DNA of 64,000 nucleotides. Source: Paenibacillus sanguinis 2301083 = DSM 16941. Lineage in GTDB: Bacteria; Bacillota; Bacilli; Paenibacillales; Paenibacillaceae. The stretch lies in NCBI RefSeq assembly GCF_000374825.1, contig NZ_KB895382.1:1-64000 (forward strand). The letters are read 5' to 3'. The position numbers and the translations under genes were made by a program. Positions 49,400 through 58,656 of the stretch are shown here, one piece after another. The notes under the pieces are model-generated. The model was not told the DNA's origin, searched no databases, and saw only the letters and a list, made by a program, of their open reading frames with translations. Within the stretch, counting starts at the first letter, position 1, and every line of letters starts with the position of its first letter.

Positions 49400-49864
49400 C
49401 TAGCCAAGCACCGGATCGGTGAAGCTCTCTTGCAGATCATAGTCGTCAAACGTGAAGCTAATTTCTTCATCCAGCAGCGAGCTTTCTGTATCGAGCTTCG
49501 CCACGGTTACGCTGTCCAGGTTGACATTGCGCAGTACCGATGCCTGGCGCCCGATATTAGTCGTGCTATCGTCATTGATGATCTGAATATCAAAGTAAGT
49601 GTCAATGCCATCTTTAATGTACCGGAGCATGAGCTGACGGAAACGGCTTGTTGTGTAATAAATGGTCATTGTACCCGTGCCTGTCCAGCCAGCCGCCTTG
49701 CTCTGCGTACCGCGCTTACCCAGCACCTTGACCTCTTCTTTTTGCTTCTCTGCCGTTGCCTCAATTGATTTGACGTAGAACATTTCTTCCACCACGCCAT
49801 CAAACGTTGCATAGGCTCGGCCCTCTTGACCCGATACAATATCCTTCGCCTGAAGGTATCCCAT
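49400..49864 (-). CDS. Tail tube protein (XkdM-like)
   Basis: This 154-residue inner tube protein (MGYLQAKDIVSGQEGRAYAT, QKEEVKVLGKRGTQSKAAGW, GTGTMTIYYTTSRFR) matches XkdM. It polymerises inside the sheath. Two bases from the sheath gene. Confidence 0.92.
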   Translation of the reverse strand: MGYLQAKDIVSGQEGRAYATFDGVVEEMFYVKSIEATAEKQKEEVKVLGKRGTQSKAAGWTGTGTMTIYYTTSRFRQLMLRYIKDGIDTYFDIQIINDDSTTNIGRQASVLRNVNLDSVTVAKLDTESSLLDEEISFTFDDYDLQESFTDPVLG

Positions 49865-49866
49865 GT

Positions 49867-51183
49867 TTACACCACCTTAATCCGCATATAGATTTTCTCG
49901 ACGCTATCCACGGGTTGGACAGACATCTCAACATAGACGCTATCCGATGCTGATCCAGCCAGTACGTTCAGGTCCGTTTGTGAATTAAAATTTTGGATTG
50001 CTCCAATACCCTGATAATTGGTTATTATGTTGGTCAGCTCCGCCCGCAGCAACCCACGACCGTCCGCATTGTTGCTAATCTTACCCAAGTAAAAGCGCTC
50101 GAAAGTGCTTTTAAAGTCGGTTGCAAGGCCGTCTAAAACCCGAATAACCCGATTTTTCGACCGCTCTCGCCCCTTAATCGGCGTGAAGCTGGTCAGGGTG
50201 TTAATGTCTTGCTCCACTAAGGCACGCCCCTGAGAAGGAACGAAGAGGAATTCTCCTGCCCGAAGAGCGGCAATGATCTGGCTATTGGTGTATCGGATAT
50301 CTACGTCCACGGCATCATCATAAGCCTGATAGGTCAGGGATGCGTTGACGGCTGCCCCTGCGGTAGCTCCGGCCACCCAGGCCACGGCCTGCACCTTGTC
50401 AATCTTGGTTGTGTCTGCCAGCACTACGCCATTTTTGACGCTAATCACACCCTCATAGTCGGCGGCGGGATAATCAGGTAAGACAAGCTGAATCATTTTC
50501 CCTTCGTCTTCGCGCTGCCGCTTGATCCAGGCTGTATAAACGGCCTTCAGAGCAGCGTCACTGGACAGCAGCCCTACGGTGTTAAACTCCTGAACCTCAA
50601 TCGCACCCAGGTACGCCGTATGATCGGCGTTGGTCACTGTGCCATCTGCGCCGCCTGCGAGTGGAGCGCCTGCGGTGGCCTCCAAATCTCCTGTGCCGCT
50701 GAAGGTGATCCAATCATTGGCTGCCAGGGCGGCAATGTCGGCTGCCGTCTGCTTATCGACTTCACGGCCCTCCAGTAGCGTCCGTACCTCAAAGCTGCCA
50801 GCAACGTCCAGGCTCTCCTGAATGATAATGGACAAATCATTGCCCCGAAGCCCGCCGTATTTGGCCGTGGCCGTCAGCTCACCGACCGTCACCGTTGCAG
50901 GCGTACCCGTGTTGAGACGATAAAGCAGCAGGGTAGATGCTCGTTTAAGTGCCTCCCGAACGGGCAGCAGCTCCGGCGCTGACAGATCGTAGCCTAAAAT
51001 GCCGGATACGTCCTCACCAGCTTGCAGCAAGATCAGAGACTTGGACGGCCCCCATGAGAGCGCCAGCGGGAAGGTGACTGTGCCACGCTCACCGACTCCG
51101 GTCTGTAGGCTGCCGACCGATTCAAAGTTGATGTACACCCCAGGGCGCACTTTGTTCTGCGTTGTCCATGTACCTCCAGCCAT
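49867..51183 (-). CDS. Tail sheath protein (XkdK-like)
   Basis: This 438-residue contractile sheath protein starts MAGGTWTTQNKVRPGVYINF and shows the family blocks VREALKRASTLLLYRLN, GLRGNDLSI and RVLDGLATDFKSTFERFYLGK in part. Its presence proves a myovirus-type tail. ATG 51183 follows a ribosome site inside the preceding small gene. Confidence 0.93.
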   Translation of the reverse strand: MAGGTWTTQNKVRPGVYINFESVGSLQTGVGERGTVTFPLALSWGPSKSLILLQAGEDVSGILGYDLSAPELLPVREALKRASTLLLYRLNTGTPATVTVGELTATAKYGGLRGNDLSIIIQESLDVAGSFEVRTLLEGREVDKQTAADIAALAANDWITFSGTGDLEATAGAPLAGGADGTVTNADHTAYLGAIEVQEFNTVGLLSSDAALKAVYTAWIKRQREDEGKMIQLVLPDYPAADYEGVISVKNGVVLADTTKIDKVQAVAWVAGATAGAAVNASLTYQAYDDAVDVDIRYTNSQIIAALRAGEFLFVPSQGRALVEQDINTLTSFTPIKGRERSKNRVIRVLDGLATDFKSTFERFYLGKISNNADGRGLLRAELTNIITNYQGIGAIQNFNSQTDLNVLAGSASDSVYVEMSVQPVDSVEKIYMRIKVV

Positions 51184-51184
51184 G

Positions 51185-51388
51185 CTATTTCACATCCTTT
51201 TTGTTGTTCTCGATTTTTGTCAGGAAGCTTTTAACCGTCCCGGCTACCTGATCCGGTGTATAGGTCTTGCCATCGTCCAGCAGCGCCCTCAAGATGTCCT
51301 TTTCGCCAGGCGTAAACTTGGCGGAGGAAAGAAACTGCTGCTTGGTGTAGGCTGCTGGCCGTGGGCTTGATGATTTGGCGGTTGCCAT
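51185..51388 (-). CDS. Small phage protein upstream of the sheath gene (67 aa)
   Basis: This basic 67-residue protein (KQQFLSSAKFTPGEKDILRALLDDG) with a C-terminal helix occupies the position of YqbI/XkdJ-class small proteins before the sheath gene. Function unknown. It overlaps its upstream neighbour by one base and is 1 base from the sheath gene. Confidence 0.7.
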   Translation of the reverse strand: MATAKSSSPRPAAYTKQQFLSSAKFTPGEKDILRALLDDGKTYTPDQVAGTVKSFLTKIENNKKDVK

Positions 51389-51801
51389 TAAATCCCCTCC
51401 ATGTGTTGCATTTTGTCGTATCCCTCCGGTTGCCGGAGGATCTGAAATTCGTACTGTATAAAAAAATGGAGAACACCATCTATGATCTCATGGCTCATGT
51501 TGCTACCCCTGATCAGGTCGTCCTCCACGTTGATTAAATACAAAACGTCATAAAGTTCTTCGGCCATCGCGTGCAAATCCCGGTTACGGGCATCAAAATA
51601 CTGCACGTTAAAGCTGTGGTTGCGCCGAAATCTCCGATCCAGCAAGTGGGTGTGCGCAACCGGGAACAACTGCACAAAAAAACAAGGCTCCGTAAATCCC
51701 TGTTCAACTTCTTCGCCGTTGACCTCTATCGACACAAAGGCTCGGTCAAGCGCATCAATGACCGCTTGCCGCACAGTATTGACTGTGATCATATCCCTCA
51801 C
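51388..51801 (-). CDS. Tail terminator-like protein (DUF6838-type)
   Basis: This 137-residue protein (VRQAVIDALDRAFVSIEVNGEEVEQGF, FFVQLFPVAHTHLLDRR, FNVQYFDARNRDLHAMAEELYDVL in part) fits the tail-terminator/neck family before sheath genes in PBSX-type phages. It probably caps the tail tube and joins it to the head. Confidence 0.72.
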   Translation of the reverse strand: MRDMITVNTVRQAVIDALDRAFVSIEVNGEEVEQGFTEPCFFVQLFPVAHTHLLDRRFRRNHSFNVQYFDARNRDLHAMAEELYDVLYLINVEDDLIRGSNMSHEIIDGVLHFFIQYEFQILRQPEGYDKMQHMEGI

Positions 51802-51802
51802 C

Positions 51803-52279
51803 TCAGTTAAAATGCTTGTCTAGATAGTCTTGCAGCATGTCATCCAGATAGGCAGGCAGCTCGCGCTCGATCTCTTCCAGGGAGATCTTGAGCATGAAGC
51901 GCCCTGGTACTCGGCCACCAGGAGGGCCGACCTGCATCCCGGTCTTGGCTCCCTTGCTGTACACAAAGGTTTTGCCTTGCCAGTACCCTGGGACAAAGTG
52001 GCTGCGGAAGCCATACTCCACGTCAGATGCGTATTCCAGGTCATTGATTACTTCGGCCTCCACGACATCCCCGATAATGCGGATCTCCCCAGGCTGCCAA
52101 TGTTTGCGCAGATCCCCGGAGTTTACCGGAGTGCGGAGCTTAGCCCGGCCAATCAGTTCCTGCTGAAGCTTGGGGAGCAGCCAGCAAATGAAGTTGATTA
52201 TGTCGCCCTCGGCCATCTGCTGAATACGCTCGGCCAATTGCTCCAGCTCACTCATATCCAGATACATCGACTTGCGCAT
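51803..52279 (-). CDS. HK97 gp10-like neck/tail completion protein
   Basis: This 158-residue protein (ELEQLAERIQQMAEGD, RTPVNSGDLRKHWQPGE, ASDVEYGFRSHFVPGYWQ) has the TPVDTGxL-like motif typical of the HK97 gp10 family. It acts at the head-tail joint. It lies one base from the tail terminator gene. Confidence 0.83.
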   Translation of the reverse strand: MRKSMYLDMSELEQLAERIQQMAEGDIINFICWLLPKLQQELIGRAKLRTPVNSGDLRKHWQPGEIRIIGDVVEAEVINDLEYASDVEYGFRSHFVPGYWQGKTFVYSKGAKTGMQVGPPGGRVPGRFMLKISLEEIERELPAYLDDMLQDYLDKHFN

Positions 52280-52290
52280 AAGTAGCCTCC

Positions 52291-52626
52291 TTATGCCTTG
52301 GTTTCCCGGGTCAGCCCAATCTCTTGATGCGTGGCATAGACAAAAGGCTCCCCAGCTACATACCTACGTGTTTGGCCGCCCCGGCTTACATCAATCACAC
52401 ATCCTTGGGCGATGCTGTACGCCGGGCTGCAAAACAGCTTTGCGTCATACCGGATGTCATTTTGTACTGCCGTCTGGTTATTCTTTGCTAATCCGGTCTG
52501 ACTCAAGAAACAGGGGAGAGCATCATGCAGCAGCTCAAGCTGCCGGATGGTTTCTCCCCCTTGCTTGCTTTTGACATAATGCCAGACCTGGGCGCGATCA
52601 TTGTAATGCTTCCGGTGCCAGCTCAT
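52291..52626 (-). CDS. Head closure protein
   Basis: This 111-residue protein (WHRKHYNDRAQVWHYVKSK, YDAKLFCSPAYSIAQGCVID) corresponds in size and order to head-tail stopper/joining proteins after the gp6-like connector. It overlaps that gene by one base. Confidence 0.7.
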   Translation of the reverse strand: MSWHRKHYNDRAQVWHYVKSKQGGETIRQLELLHDALPCFLSQTGLAKNNQTAVQNDIRYDAKLFCSPAYSIAQGCVIDVSRGGQTRRYVAGEPFVYATHQEIGLTRETKA

Positions 52627-52955
52627 TACATCATCCTCGCACGGCGGTAATGGTTAAGGCGGGATCTGATATCCAGCGGAATGGTCTCCGCCGTTAATGC
52701 GTAGGTTACGCTGGTGTCCCCGATCTTTTCACTCTGGATGTTCGCCCGCTGTTGCCAGGTGTAGGCAGCAAGCTGCTCCACCAGGCTATTAGCTGCAGCG
52801 GGGATGTCCCGCCGATGACAATAGTCCTTAAAAAAAGCCTGGGCATCCTCCAGCCGCAATTGCAACTGGAGGTCCCTGGCTTCGTCTACCTCGGTCAATG
52901 GGATGTCCGCCCGGAGCTTGACGCGCTGGAGGGGAGTCAGTTCTTCCAGGCTCAT
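52626..52955 (-). CDS. Head-tail connector (gp6-like)
   Basis: This helical 109-residue protein (LEDAQAFFKDYCHRRDIP, ANSLVEQLAAYTWQQRANIQSEKIGDTSVTY in part) fits the Phage_connect_1/gp6 family that forms a ring under the portal. Start overlaps the preceding small gene (ATGA). Confidence 0.8.
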   Translation of the reverse strand: MSLEELTPLQRVKLRADIPLTEVDEARDLQLQLRLEDAQAFFKDYCHRRDIPAAANSLVEQLAAYTWQQRANIQSEKIGDTSVTYALTAETIPLDIRSRLNHYRRARMM

Positions 52956-53107
52956 TTCTCGGGTTCCTTCGGCGGCTGTTTGTCTGCCTTGGCGGGTTTT
53001 TCTTTTTCCTCGGTAGACAACAAAGTATAGCCCTGGTCAATGAGAGCATCCCGCTTGCTTGCGGATTCGGTCTGCTTAATGACGTTGAGACGTTTGAGGG
53101 TATACAT
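52952..53107 (-). CDS. Small phage head-region protein (51 aa)
   Basis: This 51-residue frame begins MYTLKRLNVIKQTESASKRD at ATG 53107, overlapping the capsid stop by one base (TAATG), and ends KEPEK with an ATGA overlap to the connector. The tail is Lys/Pro/Glu-rich. Tight coupling on both sides supports a real gene, probably like the small head-region proteins with a K-rich tail seen in other phages. Confidence 0.75.
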   Translation of the reverse strand: MYTLKRLNVIKQTESASKRDALIDQGYTLLSTEEKEKPAKADKQPPKEPEK

Positions 53108-54030
53108 TACAACGCCTCCTTGATGTTCGCCCGTACCGCAGCGAGCTTATTCTTAGGAATCCACAAGTCATGATACTTGCGGTAATCAATCTTCCAGGCG
53201 TGGGCGCTCTGGTTGGTTTCCGGGTCGAATACGCGCGGTACGTCCGTTTTGGAGATGGCAAGCGGCGCAGTCTTCGCTGTAATTAGCCAGTTAATATTTT
53301 TGGCTGTATCCGCTGGAGAAAAACCGCCTTGAGTTTGCCCGGCGGTTGAACCGTCATGGAAGATATATTCCGTCTTCATTCGTGCTGAAGGTACAGGCTT
53401 CAGGATGTGCCCATCCAGTGCCTTGATCTTCATATCGATCTCACCCTGCTTGAAGTTAACAACATCAATCCGCTTTTGAATTTTGTCAGAAGTGGTGAGA
53501 ATGGACGCGATAGTAATCGGCAAAGTGATGATCAACTGAGCGCCTTCGCCAACCTCATCCTGCACCGCCGCAATGTCGGCCAAGAGCTTGGCAAGAATCG
53601 TGGCTTCTGTGGGGGAATAATCACCCACGGCCTTGCTGGCCGCAATTGCTTTGGATGCAATCGTGCTATAGCGGTAAGCATCCACCTCGGGAATGACCTT
53701 CGTCCGCTGGAATTCACCAAGCACCACTCCCGCCGTAGCAACAAAATTACTCTCGTCTACGTCCATGGCATCCAATGTAAAGGTACGGCCCCGGTCCTGT
53801 GTGAGCTGCTGTGTTTCCCATTCCAGGCTCACGCTACCCTTTACAAAACCTTCGCCCCGGTCGTAGTCGCCCAAGCCATCCATCAGGATAGAAGGAATCT
53901 TAACCTCACGGCCACCTGAATACTTGACCAGGGCGGCATTGGGTTCCATCCAACCGGATGTGGCTTCTTCAATTAACTGCTTATCCAGTTCGGGTTGAAA
54001 AATTTCTGCGTAGTTAATGCTGTTTGCCAT
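53107..54030 (-). CDS. Major capsid protein
   Basis: This 307-residue protein (MANSINYAEIFQPELDKQLI, RGRTFTLDAMDVDESNFVATAG, VIPEVDAYRYSTIASKA) fits HK97-fold capsids of the Firmicutes phages in which it follows a DUF4355 scaffold. GAGGATTCTAATT precedes ATG 54030. It forms the icosahedral head. Confidence 0.88.
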   Translation of the reverse strand: MANSINYAEIFQPELDKQLIEEATSGWMEPNAALVKYSGGREVKIPSILMDGLGDYDRGEGFVKGSVSLEWETQQLTQDRGRTFTLDAMDVDESNFVATAGVVLGEFQRTKVIPEVDAYRYSTIASKAIAASKAVGDYSPTEATILAKLLADIAAVQDEVGEGAQLIITLPITIASILTTSDKIQKRIDVVNFKQGEIDMKIKALDGHILKPVPSARMKTEYIFHDGSTAGQTQGGFSPADTAKNINWLITAKTAPLAISKTDVPRVFDPETNQSAHAWKIDYRKYHDLWIPKNKLAAVRANIKEAL

Positions 54031-54032
54031 AA

Positions 54033-54653
54033 TTAGAATCCTCCTTTAAGTGCGCTTGCAAAAGATGATCTTGCTTGCTCGGAAGCGGTCGGCGCTCCTG
54101 CTCCGCCACCTGTTACCGGGGTTTTGCCCTTCAGGCGTTCCTCGACGGCAGCCTGTACAGCCTGGTCAAAGGTGGTCTTGAAAGTATCAATTCGCTTAGC
54201 GGTCGCTTCAGCGTTCTCGCCTAGGACAAAATCAGCGACCGCTGCGGGTAGGCCCTTTTCGGTGAGTGTCTTGATGGCTTCATTCTTCAGCTCACGGGTA
54301 GCCATCGCCTGTTCCTTTTTCTCCAGGTCATCCAATCGCCGCTGAAGCTCATACTGCTTGCGTTCATCCTCTGACATCTTCGCCAACTTCTCGGCCTCGG
54401 TCAGCTTGTCGGCCAGTTGCTGCTCATAGGCTGCCTTGGCCTCGGCCTTTGCTGCTTCGACCTGGCGGGCTGCTTCCTCCGCTGAAATGGTTGTCGGATC
54501 GGCGGCGGGAGGGGCAGCAGGATCAGCAGCGGCTGCGGGATCAGTGGCGGGTGGCGTTGCTGGATCAGTTGCGGCAGCACCGCCACCTTCTCCGGCTCCA
54601 GCGTCTGCATTGAAATTAGGCATAAAGAGAAAACTCCAGAATCGTTTATTCAT
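54033..54653 (-). CDS. Scaffolding protein (DUF4355)
   Basis: This 206-residue protein has an Ala/Pro/Asp-rich N-terminus (TDPATPPATDPAAAADPAAP), a charged coiled coil (EAEKLAKMSEDERKQYELQR) and a C-terminal capsid-binding helix, the DUF4355 pattern. It is removed after prohead assembly. The start ATG 54653 has AGGAG 13 bases away; ATG 54623 is an alternative. Confidence 0.87.
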   Translation of the reverse strand: MNKRFWSFLFMPNFNADAGAGEGGGAAATDPATPPATDPAAAADPAAPPAADPTTISAEEAARQVEAAKAEAKAAYEQQLADKLTEAEKLAKMSEDERKQYELQRRLDDLEKKEQAMATRELKNEAIKTLTEKGLPAAVADFVLGENAEATAKRIDTFKTTFDQAVQAAVEERLKGKTPVTGGGAGAPTASEQARSSFASALKGGF

Positions 54654-54792
54654 ATCGCAAAGTCACTCCTAAAATTTAATGGTATCTATGTCAACGCCGC
54701 CCCCAAGTAGTGGGGAGCAGCGGAAGGGTCTTTAATTACCCTTTAAACGCCTTTAATTTGCTTTACAAGATTCGACCCGGGCAATTCTGCCC
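54654..54792. other. Short intergenic stretch between scaffold and MuF genes
   Basis: No gene is seen. A CCCGGGCAATTCTGCCC-like inverted motif (about 54776-54792) is the only symmetric element. Confidence 0.4.
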
Positions 54793-55788
54793 CTAACTCT
54801 TAGAACGGCTTGTACGGCGTTTCTGGCGGCTCGTTTTCTTAAGCTCTTTAACCTTATCTGCTCCGTGCCGATCCAGAACATGCTCTTTATGCCAGGTATC
54901 GTAAGTCATGTTCCCCGGCACGTAGTAGCCTTTGCCCGTTTCGGCATCTCGGGCAAAGCGTTCTGCCGCCCGCCCAGCCCTATAGGGTATCGTGGTTGAT
55001 CGGCAATTAGGGTGCATAGGTGGGTAGTTTTTTCCGGGCTGCGCCTCGTCCAGCGGGAAATGCTTGCCGTCCAGGCTCTGGCATTGATCGCTTGTGCGTA
55101 GATCCAGCGTAGCCAAGAATTGATATTCTTCGATGCCGCTTTCCTTGTACCCCAGCTTTGTTGCCTGATTATAAATATGTGTCGTCTCGGTGCGGATCAG
55201 TCGCTGCGCCCGGCCAAAGGTGGATTGCATCGATGCGGCCAACTGCTCCGACATTTGCACTTCGGGTGTCCCCAATAGTACACCCTGGTTAATGATGGAG
55301 CGCACCTTTTTGGCAAGCAGCCGCTGGTGCTTCCAGATCCGGCGGGAATAACTCTGCCCACTCCAGGCTGTGGATATAGCCCTGTCTACATAATGGGGAG
55401 TCAAGACGAAGAAGTTAGCCCCTGCGCCGATCCCCTTTTGTATACGAAATACAGCCCGATAGTATGCATCGCTGTAGACACCCGTTAGCGTCTCCTTGGC
55501 AAGCTGCTGCTGTGTGCCAAAGAGGCGGTCAAAGTCCTTCTCCAGCCGTGCCAGCAGCTCCTGCTGCCTGGTCAGCTTGCCCGTTGCCCGCTTACGCGCC
55601 TCGGTAACAGGCACTTTACCATCCTCGCCATAGGTACGATACCAGGCGGCAATACGCTGCTGGACCGTTTTCATTGCCCGCTCGTACTCCCGCCGCAGAT
55701 CAGCCAGCTTACGCTCGGTATAGTTATAGGCCTTGGTACTATCGGCCAGGCTACGCTGCATCCAATACTGATCCGATGGGAGAGCCAT
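54793..55788 (-). CDS. Minor head protein, MuF/SPP1 gp7 domain
   Basis: This 331-residue protein has an N-terminal coiled coil (KRKLADLRREYERAMKTVQQ-like) and a C-terminal MuF fold (RLIRTETTHIYNQA, ATLDLRTSDQCQSLDG, YPPMHPNCRSTTIP) with likely Cys/His metal ligands. It attaches to the portal and is packaged in the head. The C-terminus ends in basic residues (KKTSRQKRRTSRSKS). It overlaps the portal stop by one base. Confidence 0.88.
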   Translation of the reverse strand: MALPSDQYWMQRSLADSTKAYNYTERKLADLRREYERAMKTVQQRIAAWYRTYGEDGKVPVTEARKRATGKLTRQQELLARLEKDFDRLFGTQQQLAKETLTGVYSDAYYRAVFRIQKGIGAGANFFVLTPHYVDRAISTAWSGQSYSRRIWKHQRLLAKKVRSIINQGVLLGTPEVQMSEQLAASMQSTFGRAQRLIRTETTHIYNQATKLGYKESGIEEYQFLATLDLRTSDQCQSLDGKHFPLDEAQPGKNYPPMHPNCRSTTIPYRAGRAAERFARDAETGKGYYVPGNMTYDTWHKEHVLDRHGADKVKELKKTSRQKRRTSRSKS

Positions 55789-57149
55789 CAGCCATCACCC
55801 ACACCGATCAAATCCTCATTTACATTCCCCAGCTCATCCTCCTGCTGAAGCTCGTCCAAGAGCTGCTGAAGCTCCGCTGGGGCATCCTTAACAAAGGGCA
55901 ACAGCTCCAGCAGGGTTTGCTTGGACACGCTGCCGCGCAGCTTTAAAATGACATCTGCCAGCTCGGCCAGGTTGTCCGTCATGTTGCGGTCAAATTTGAC
56001 CTCCACGCTGGACGGATCAAAGCTGCGAGATAAGCGCAGATTGAGCTGACTGGTGATGAGCCGGATCTTTTTCCTGTAAGCGGGAAGAAATTTATTTTCC
56101 TTAATCGCTGCTAACTGCTCCAAGCCAATCAGCTTGTAACGGATCGCTACGCCGGAGAGATTGCCCGCAAAGGATTCATCTGTCAAAGCCGGGACTTTGG
56201 CAAGAAAGAAAATATCGTCACGCACTCGGTTTTTAAAATTTTCGACGGCGGTATCATTGATCTGCTTCACAAGCCACTGCGCTTGGCCTTGCTGATCCAG
56301 TAGCAGCACACGCTCTTGCTTAAGAGTGCGAATCGCGTCTTGATCGTCATCACTGTCACCCTCTGCCTTGACCAAGCCAGCCCCGGCCCCGATCAGCACC
56401 AAGTAAGCATCTGTAAAGTATTCAAAGTCATTGGCCGTGTCCGACTGTGCTTTGTCATAAGCGTCAATCAGATCAATGACATCCTCGTAATCGCCGCTTT
56501 GCTCTTCGTTATTCCAATAGACGATCATCGGCACATCACCGAAGTAATGCGGCAGGCGCTCCTGCTCCCGGTAGATGCTGCCGTTCTTGGCATATATGAT
56601 GATCTCATCCTTTGTGTAGACCTCAGCATAGTGGCTGTTTTTGTTGGTGATCAGATCCCGCTCTGTCCAGATCCTCACGGCAAACTCCAGAAACTCCCCA
56701 ACAGAAAATGAATACACCGGAATAATATCCTCCGCCGAAAAGCGCTTGAACCGGATGTCTGCCTGTTCGTTAAGGTACAGCAGCTCATAGGAAATACCCT
56801 TTTTAGAGGCTTCCTTGGCCGTTTCAAAGTTTGTATCGGCCGCCGTGTTCTGCTCCAGCACCTTCAGCAAATGCTCCTGATACTCTTCATCCTCTGTACT
56901 AACCCGGATTCCTTCGCCCATAAAATAACCGGTTGCCATATCTGTGATGTACTTTGCAAATCCATGAGCGATTCTGTTGTTCGGCTTTTCCGGGGCCAAT
57001 CTCCGGGAGCGAATCTCGTTCTGACTTCTGTAATACCCCTCCAGCTTTCGATAGTGAGGGAGCTGACGGGAGCAGAACACAGATATAATTTTTGTCACCA
57101 GCTCATTGGTCGGTGCAGTGCCTGGCCGCACCTTGATACTTTCAATCAT
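55788..57149 (-). CDS. Portal protein (SPP1 gp6 type)
   Basis: This 453-residue dodecameric portal begins at ATG 57149. SPP1-type blocks are RIAHGFAKYITDMATGYFMG, YDKAQSDTANDFEYFTDAYLVL and SGVAIRYKLIGLEQLAAIKE in part. The acidic C-terminus is normal. Its SPP1-type class differs from the Mu gp29 portal expected next to Mu-like terminase genes, so the head module is mosaic. Confidence 0.92.
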   Translation of the reverse strand: MIESIKVRPGTAPTNELVTKIISVFCSRQLPHYRKLEGYYRSQNEIRSRRLAPEKPNNRIAHGFAKYITDMATGYFMGEGIRVSTEDEEYQEHLLKVLEQNTAADTNFETAKEASKKGISYELLYLNEQADIRFKRFSAEDIIPVYSFSVGEFLEFAVRIWTERDLITNKNSHYAEVYTKDEIIIYAKNGSIYREQERLPHYFGDVPMIVYWNNEEQSGDYEDVIDLIDAYDKAQSDTANDFEYFTDAYLVLIGAGAGLVKAEGDSDDDQDAIRTLKQERVLLLDQQGQAQWLVKQINDTAVENFKNRVRDDIFFLAKVPALTDESFAGNLSGVAIRYKLIGLEQLAAIKENKFLPAYRKKIRLITSQLNLRLSRSFDPSSVEVKFDRNMTDNLAELADVILKLRGSVSKQTLLELLPFVKDAPAELQQLLDELQQEDELGNVNEDLIGVGDG

Positions 57150-57162
57150 TCGTCATTCCCCC

Positions 57163-58635
57163 TTAAATCCCCAAACGGCGGCGGGACAGCACGGTAGCCT
57201 TACGCCGCAGCTTAACGTCACCGTTAACCAGTTCTACTAACCCGGTCAGCGTGTCCGGTGCATCGTCATGCTCGTTCTTGCCCTTGCGCTGGTACTTCAT
57301 CACCGCTTTATAAAATTCCGGCCATTTCTTTTCCCAGCCTTCTGGCATAATAACCTGTTCCAGTACATTGGATGCGTTGACCAGGATGCGAGTCCGCTTA
57401 TTTTTCGATTGGTGAAACCAAGTCACTTGACACTTCCGGTTCTTCAGCTTTCGCAGTTGACTCTCTACATTACGAGCAAAGCCCCGGCCACCGTTATTGC
57501 TCTCAATGGCCGCCTCCCGTACTTTATGCAAATCCAGCCTCCGGGCGGTCTCTGGCTCCGTGGTCTCCATGCTGTCCTCGGTGTAATAGACATCCTTGAC
57601 ATAGGCATACTTGTCAATCACGTCCGCCGAAATGGAGCAAAGGAAATCCGCGCCCATATCAGCGGTATCCGTGTAGTTAATGACTCGTTCAACGGCATCC
57701 TCGTCTACCACTTCATAGGTTTTAAAGCCTGTAGCGTAGAGACTGCCGCGAATATCAATCGGCTCCTGCATGTAGTTGGCCAACCAGATATGTTCATCCA
57801 GTGTGGCTTTTTTCATTAACAAATCAGTGGTTGAATAGAGGTCTTCGCATAAACTTGTGCCATCCTCTGTCAACGCTGGCATACGCAGCTCATAGCAGCG
57901 GTCCGGGAACTCGGACAGCAGTTTGCCTGCCAGATCGTCCGTTGCCCAGCGTGTTTGTATGATGATTTGTAACGCGCCGTCAAGCATCCGCGATACAAAG
58001 GTATTTTTATAAAAATTGAAATGTGCTGCCTTTACATTCTCATTGACTGCTTCAGCAGCGTTTTTAATGGGATCGTCAATAATGCCGATATGCCCCCGCA
58101 TCCCGGTCAGTGATCCGTCAAATCCCGTTGCAAGGTAGGACATATATGACCCTTCCAGCGCCCAGCGGGTAGCAGCTCCATCTCCGTGCTTGATCTTCAG
58201 CCCCGGGAAGAAGCTGTTCACCACATACGACGATTCGTCGCCGTGGATCTCTTCATCTCGAATCGCTTCCCGTACTGCCTTAGAAAAGGTCTCGGCCAGC
58301 GTCTGATTGTAAGAGACTTCGACAATCTGACTTTTTGGATTTTGCCCGTAAGCCCAGGTTGCAAACATAACTCCGGTGAAGGATTTGCCAAAGCCCGGCG
58401 GGAGATTGATAATGAGGATGTCTATGGGCTTGCCTGTATTTGGATTCAGCAGCCGCTTCTCGTAGGCAGACTGTATGGTGTTACATAATACGTCCTGATA
58501 CCTACGATGAGATTTAAAAAAATCCGGGTGTATGGTGTTGCAATACTCCCGGAAATTTCTTTTGCCCAGCGAGATAACGGTTTTACGTTCCTGCTGGCCG
58601 CTATTCTGTTTGAAGTCTTGAATAATGCTATTCAT
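57163..58635 (-). CDS. Terminase large subunit
   Basis: This 490-residue packaging motor has an N-terminal ATPase (INLPPGFGKSFTGVMFATWA, Walker A; GIIDDPIKNAAEA, Walker B) and a C-terminal RNase H-like nuclease (NYTDTADMGADF, AAIESNNGGRGFARNVE). ATG 58635. It lies directly after the gp27-like small subunit. Confidence 0.92.
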   Translation of the reverse strand: MNSIIQDFKQNSGQQERKTVISLGKRNFREYCNTIHPDFFKSHRRYQDVLCNTIQSAYEKRLLNPNTGKPIDILIINLPPGFGKSFTGVMFATWAYGQNPKSQIVEVSYNQTLAETFSKAVREAIRDEEIHGDESSYVVNSFFPGLKIKHGDGAATRWALEGSYMSYLATGFDGSLTGMRGHIGIIDDPIKNAAEAVNENVKAAHFNFYKNTFVSRMLDGALQIIIQTRWATDDLAGKLLSEFPDRCYELRMPALTEDGTSLCEDLYSTTDLLMKKATLDEHIWLANYMQEPIDIRGSLYATGFKTYEVVDEDAVERVINYTDTADMGADFLCSISADVIDKYAYVKDVYYTEDSMETTEPETARRLDLHKVREAAIESNNGGRGFARNVESQLRKLKNRKCQVTWFHQSKNKRTRILVNASNVLEQVIMPEGWEKKWPEFYKAVMKYQRKGKNEHDDAPDTLTGLVELVNGDVKLRRKATVLSRRRLGI

Positions 58636-58656
58636 TCAATCCACCTGCCATAGCCT